Below the pieces are notes generated by a model, which worked only from the letters and a program-made list of their open reading frames with translations, had not been told where the DNA came from and did not search any database. DNA of 64,000 bases from Ruminococcus sp. JC304 (GTDB lineage Bacteria; Bacillota; Clostridia; Lachnospirales; Lachnospiraceae): contig HE978651.1 of NCBI GenBank assembly GCA_000285855.2, positions 388,012 through 452,011 on the forward strand. The letters are read 5' to 3'. Shown here piece by piece: positions 61,889 through 64,000 of this stretch. Made by a program: the position numbers and the translations under genes. Position 1 is the stretch's first letter. The number at the start of each line of letters is the position of its first letter.

Positions 61889-63301
61889 ATGAAAGCCTGG
61901 GAAAAAGCACAACAGATTTTTCGTGAAGCCAGACCGGTGGTACGATCGGAGGAGGAGCAGACCTGGACGGATAACGTAGATGTATCCAAATTCTATGATG
62001 ATAATCTGTCTTTGGATTGGGGCAGTAATGTACCGGGATCAGGGGCACCTGAGAAGATTATGGTGGCAGCTGTTCAGGCACTTGAGAACAGGGGCTATCA
62101 GGTCAGCAAGGCTGGATACAGGTTTCTGGAGCAGGGACTTGCAGCACATCAGGAGCAGGATTTTGTGAAGCTCCATCAATTATCAGCACTTTTACGAAGA
62201 GAGCTGATGAATGCCAAAAAGGATGAAAACTCAGAATACTGGAAATACAAATATTATCATTCTTTTGAGGAGTATGAGAAGGAAGTAAGCTTTCCGGATG
62301 CCGTAGCAGTTGATACTTCCACAGAAGATTTTAAAGAAAAGATCCGTGCCGGATGGCTGGCACAGCTGGTTGGCGGAGCTATGGGAACCATGGTGGAGGG
62401 TTATACCAGTGAGAATTTGCAGAAGGCCTTTGGGGACGTGACAGGTTATCTGCGGGAACCAAATACTTACAATGATGATATTACTTTTGAACTGGCATTT
62501 CTGGATGCTTTTTCGGAGAAGGGATATGAAGTTACAGCGGAGGATATTGCACTCATGTGGGTAGGATTTATCCCCTGTGGCTGGTCAGCAGAGGAGTTGG
62601 CTATCCGGAATATCAAAAGCGGTATTTTCCCTCCGGAAAGTGGTACCCACTGCAATCCGTTCAATGAATGGATCGGTGCTCAGATGAGAGCCGGAATATG
62701 CGGAATGGCAGCACCGGGTAATCCTTATATGGCAGCGAGACTTGCATGGCGGGATGGAGAAGTTTCCCATGCAAACAATGGAATTTTGGGAGAGGTTTTT
62801 AATGCTGTGATGGCCTCACTTGCATTTGTGAATACAGATATTCACAGCGTAGTAAAAGCTTCTATTGATATGATCCCGAAAAAAAGTGAATATTATTCAG
62901 TGATCTCATATGCGTATGAGTGTTGTATGCGCTGTGACAGCTGGCAGGATGCACTGAAGGCGTGTATGGACAGATATCATACCTACAACTGGATCCATGC
63001 ATATCCCAATGCCTGTTGTGAGATCATTGCATTAATATATGGAAACGGTGATTTCCGTGAAACTCTTCACATCATTACTATGTGCGGTATTGATGTAGAC
63101 TGCAATGCGGGAATGATTATGCCGCTTCTGGCAATCCAACAGGGAATCCAGACTATTCCCTCTGAACTGCTCCATCCGGCTTTTGAGAAGCTGGAGACTT
63201 ATATGAGAGGTAAATACCGTGAAATCTCTCTGGAGGAACTGGTTCAGGAAACCGTAGACAGTATCTGCAGGGCTGGAGCGCAGAATACCGGGCATGTATG
63301 A
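61889..63301 (+). CDS. ADP-ribosylglycohydrolase-family protein
   Basis: 470 residues from ATG 61889, where AAAGGAG lies nine bases upstream; an ATG at 61850 is in frame without a site. About 145 residues of unknown N-terminal region precede the ADP-ribosylglycohydrolase fold: GWLAQLVGGAMGTMVEG, the metal motif in NTYNDDITFELAFL (N-x-DDIT), and IDVDCNAGMIMPL (DVD, second metal site). It is expected to cleave ADP-ribose from proteins or nucleosides, or to act on ADP-ribose-like sugars. A BMP nucleoside-type binding protein follows immediately. Confidence 0.88.
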   Translation: MKAWEKAQQIFREARPVVRSEEEQTWTDNVDVSKFYDDNLSLDWGSNVPGSGAPEKIMVAAVQALENRGYQVSKAGYRFLEQGLAAHQEQDFVKLHQLSALLRRELMNAKKDENSEYWKYKYYHSFEEYEKEVSFPDAVAVDTSTEDFKEKIRAGWLAQLVGGAMGTMVEGYTSENLQKAFGDVTGYLREPNTYNDDITFELAFLDAFSEKGYEVTAEDIALMWVGFIPCGWSAEELAIRNIKSGIFPPESGTHCNPFNEWIGAQMRAGICGMAAPGNPYMAARLAWRDGEVSHANNGILGEVFNAVMASLAFVNTDIHSVVKASIDMIPKKSEYYSVISYAYECCMRCDSWQDALKACMDRYHTYNWIHAYPNACCEIIALIYGNGDFRETLHIITMCGIDVDCNAGMIMPLLAIQQGIQTIPSELLHPAFEKLETYMRGKYREISLEELVQETVDSICRAGAQNTGHV

Positions 63302-63321
63302 GAAAAAGGAGGAACTATAAT

Positions 63322-64000
63322 ATGAAGAAAAAATTGGTAGCAGCAACTCTTACAGCAGCAATGATCCTTTCCACAGGACTGGTAACAGTGCCGGTTATGG
63401 CAAAGGAAGATGGTGAACCATATAAGGCAGCACTGCTTCTGAACGGAACTCTGGGTGACAAATCTTTCTATGATTCTGCAAATGCAGGTCTGGAAGCACT
63501 TCAGGAAGAGCTGGGCGATGATAAGTTTACATTCAAGGTTGAGCAGATGGGTGCTACTTCCGCTGATGAAGCAAAATGGGAGCCTACCATGTATGATTAC
63601 TGTGATGATGGTTCTTACGATGTAATTATCTGTGGAACTTATCAGATGCTGGATGCGCTGACCAATGCGGCAGCAGATTATCCGGATCAGAAGTTTATCT
63701 TCTTTGATGAAGCTTTTGATTTCAGCACAGGCGGAGAGGATAATGTATATAATGTAATGTACAAACAGAATGAGGTATCTTATCTGATCGGTGCTATGGC
63801 TGCTATGATGACTACAGATGAGTCTCTGGACATGATCGACCCATCCAACAAGATTATTGGTTTCCTGGGTGGTATGGAGAACTCTGTTATCAATGACTTC
63901 CTGGTTGGATACATTCAGGGTGCAAAGGATGTAGATGCTGATACACAGGTGGCTCTGGCATATGTAGGAAACTTCTATGACTCTGCTGCAGGAAAAGATA
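63322..64000 (+). CDS. BMP-family ABC transporter substrate-binding protein, 3' end outside window
   Basis: The open frame runs off the window. AGGAGG is about nine bases before ATG 63322. The signal peptide (MKKKLVAATLTAAMILSTG, cleavage after VMA) has no lipobox Cys. YKAALLLNGTLGDKSFYDSANAGLEAL and later GFLGGMENSVINDFLVGYIQGA match the BMP/Med purine-nucleoside binding protein family. Placed 20 bases after the ADP-ribosylglycohydrolase, so it may import nucleosides or ribosyl compounds for it. Confidence 0.88.
   Translation, partial: MKKKLVAATLTAAMILSTGLVTVPVMAKEDGEPYKAALLLNGTLGDKSFYDSANAGLEALQEELGDDKFTFKVEQMGATSADEAKWEPTMYDYCDDGSYDVIICGTYQMLDALTNAAADYPDQKFIFFDEAFDFSTGGEDNVYNVMYKQNEVSYLIGAMAAMMTTDESLDMIDPSNKIIGFLGGMENSVINDFLVGYIQGAKDVDADTQVALAYVGNFYDSAAGKD

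Overview
The window looks like a chromosomal segment of a low-to-moderate GC anaerobic Firmicute of the family Lachnospiraceae; a Blautia-like gut commensal is my best guess, inferred from codon style, strong AGGAGG ribosome binding sites, sugar-isomerase/kinase operons, a BioY biotin importer, formate-tetrahydrofolate ligase and YesMN-type sugar sensing. No phage, CRISPR array or rRNA is visible.

Layout. 1-6.4 kb: a VWA protein cut by the window edge, its MoxR-like ATPase, a secreted purple-acid-type phosphatase, a YibE/F membrane protein and a YqeY protein. 6.5-11.3 kb: an AraC regulator followed by a DUF4867 protein, an L-fucose/L-arabinose isomerase-family enzyme and a xylulokinase-type kinase (pentose or deoxysugar use). 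11.4-16 kb: LysR regulator divergent from aspartate ammonia-lyase, then fhs on the minus strand behind a ZTP riboswitch. 16.4-22.6 kb: a HAAS-domain protein, a 1557-residue repeat-rich cell-wall protein and its class-B-like sortase. 22.7-27.2 kb: araR-araA-araB. 27.4-29.4 kb: a GGDEF gene and a receiver/HD-GYP gene that look like one protein split by a frameshift. 29.4-33.2 kb: housekeeping genes (rhodanese, two YfcE phosphodiesterases, an RNA methyltransferase, RdgB). 33.5-34.2 kb: seven tRNA genes (Pro, Gly, Arg, His, Gln, Lys, Leu).

34.4-44.2 kb: NUDIX hydrolase, a relic of a TnpB right end, two MATE exporters, ROK regulator, zinc dehydrogenase, GPH sugar symporter, Ogt and a SpoU-type methyltransferase. 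44.3-48.6 kb: an accessory island bounded by a duplicated 5' end of an AAA-ATPase/nuclease gene, enclosing a nucleotidyltransferase/HEPN pair and an ECF sigma/anti-sigma pair; the complete ATPase copy is broken by an in-frame TAA. 48.7-56.7 kb: Gfo/Idh/MocA oxidoreductase divergent from a sugar ABC importer (binding protein and two permeases) and a YesM/YesN two-component system. 56.8-61.6 kb: bioY, CHY zinc-finger protein, ZIP transporter, small membrane protein, a sigma-factor-like protein that lacks the promoter-reading domains, an FMN reductase and a pair of DUF606 transporters. 61.9-64 kb: ADP-ribosylglycohydrolase and the start of a BMP-type nucleoside-binding protein.

Most notable: a 27-bp imperfect palindrome found four times in 5' leaders; a second repeat whose 18-bp core occurs twice in inverted orientation around 36.9-43.3 kb; a perfect 12-bp inverted repeat that could hide the araR ribosome binding site; the orphan TnpB/reRNA relic; the sigma-like protein; and three gene breaks (two in A-runs, one nonsense).
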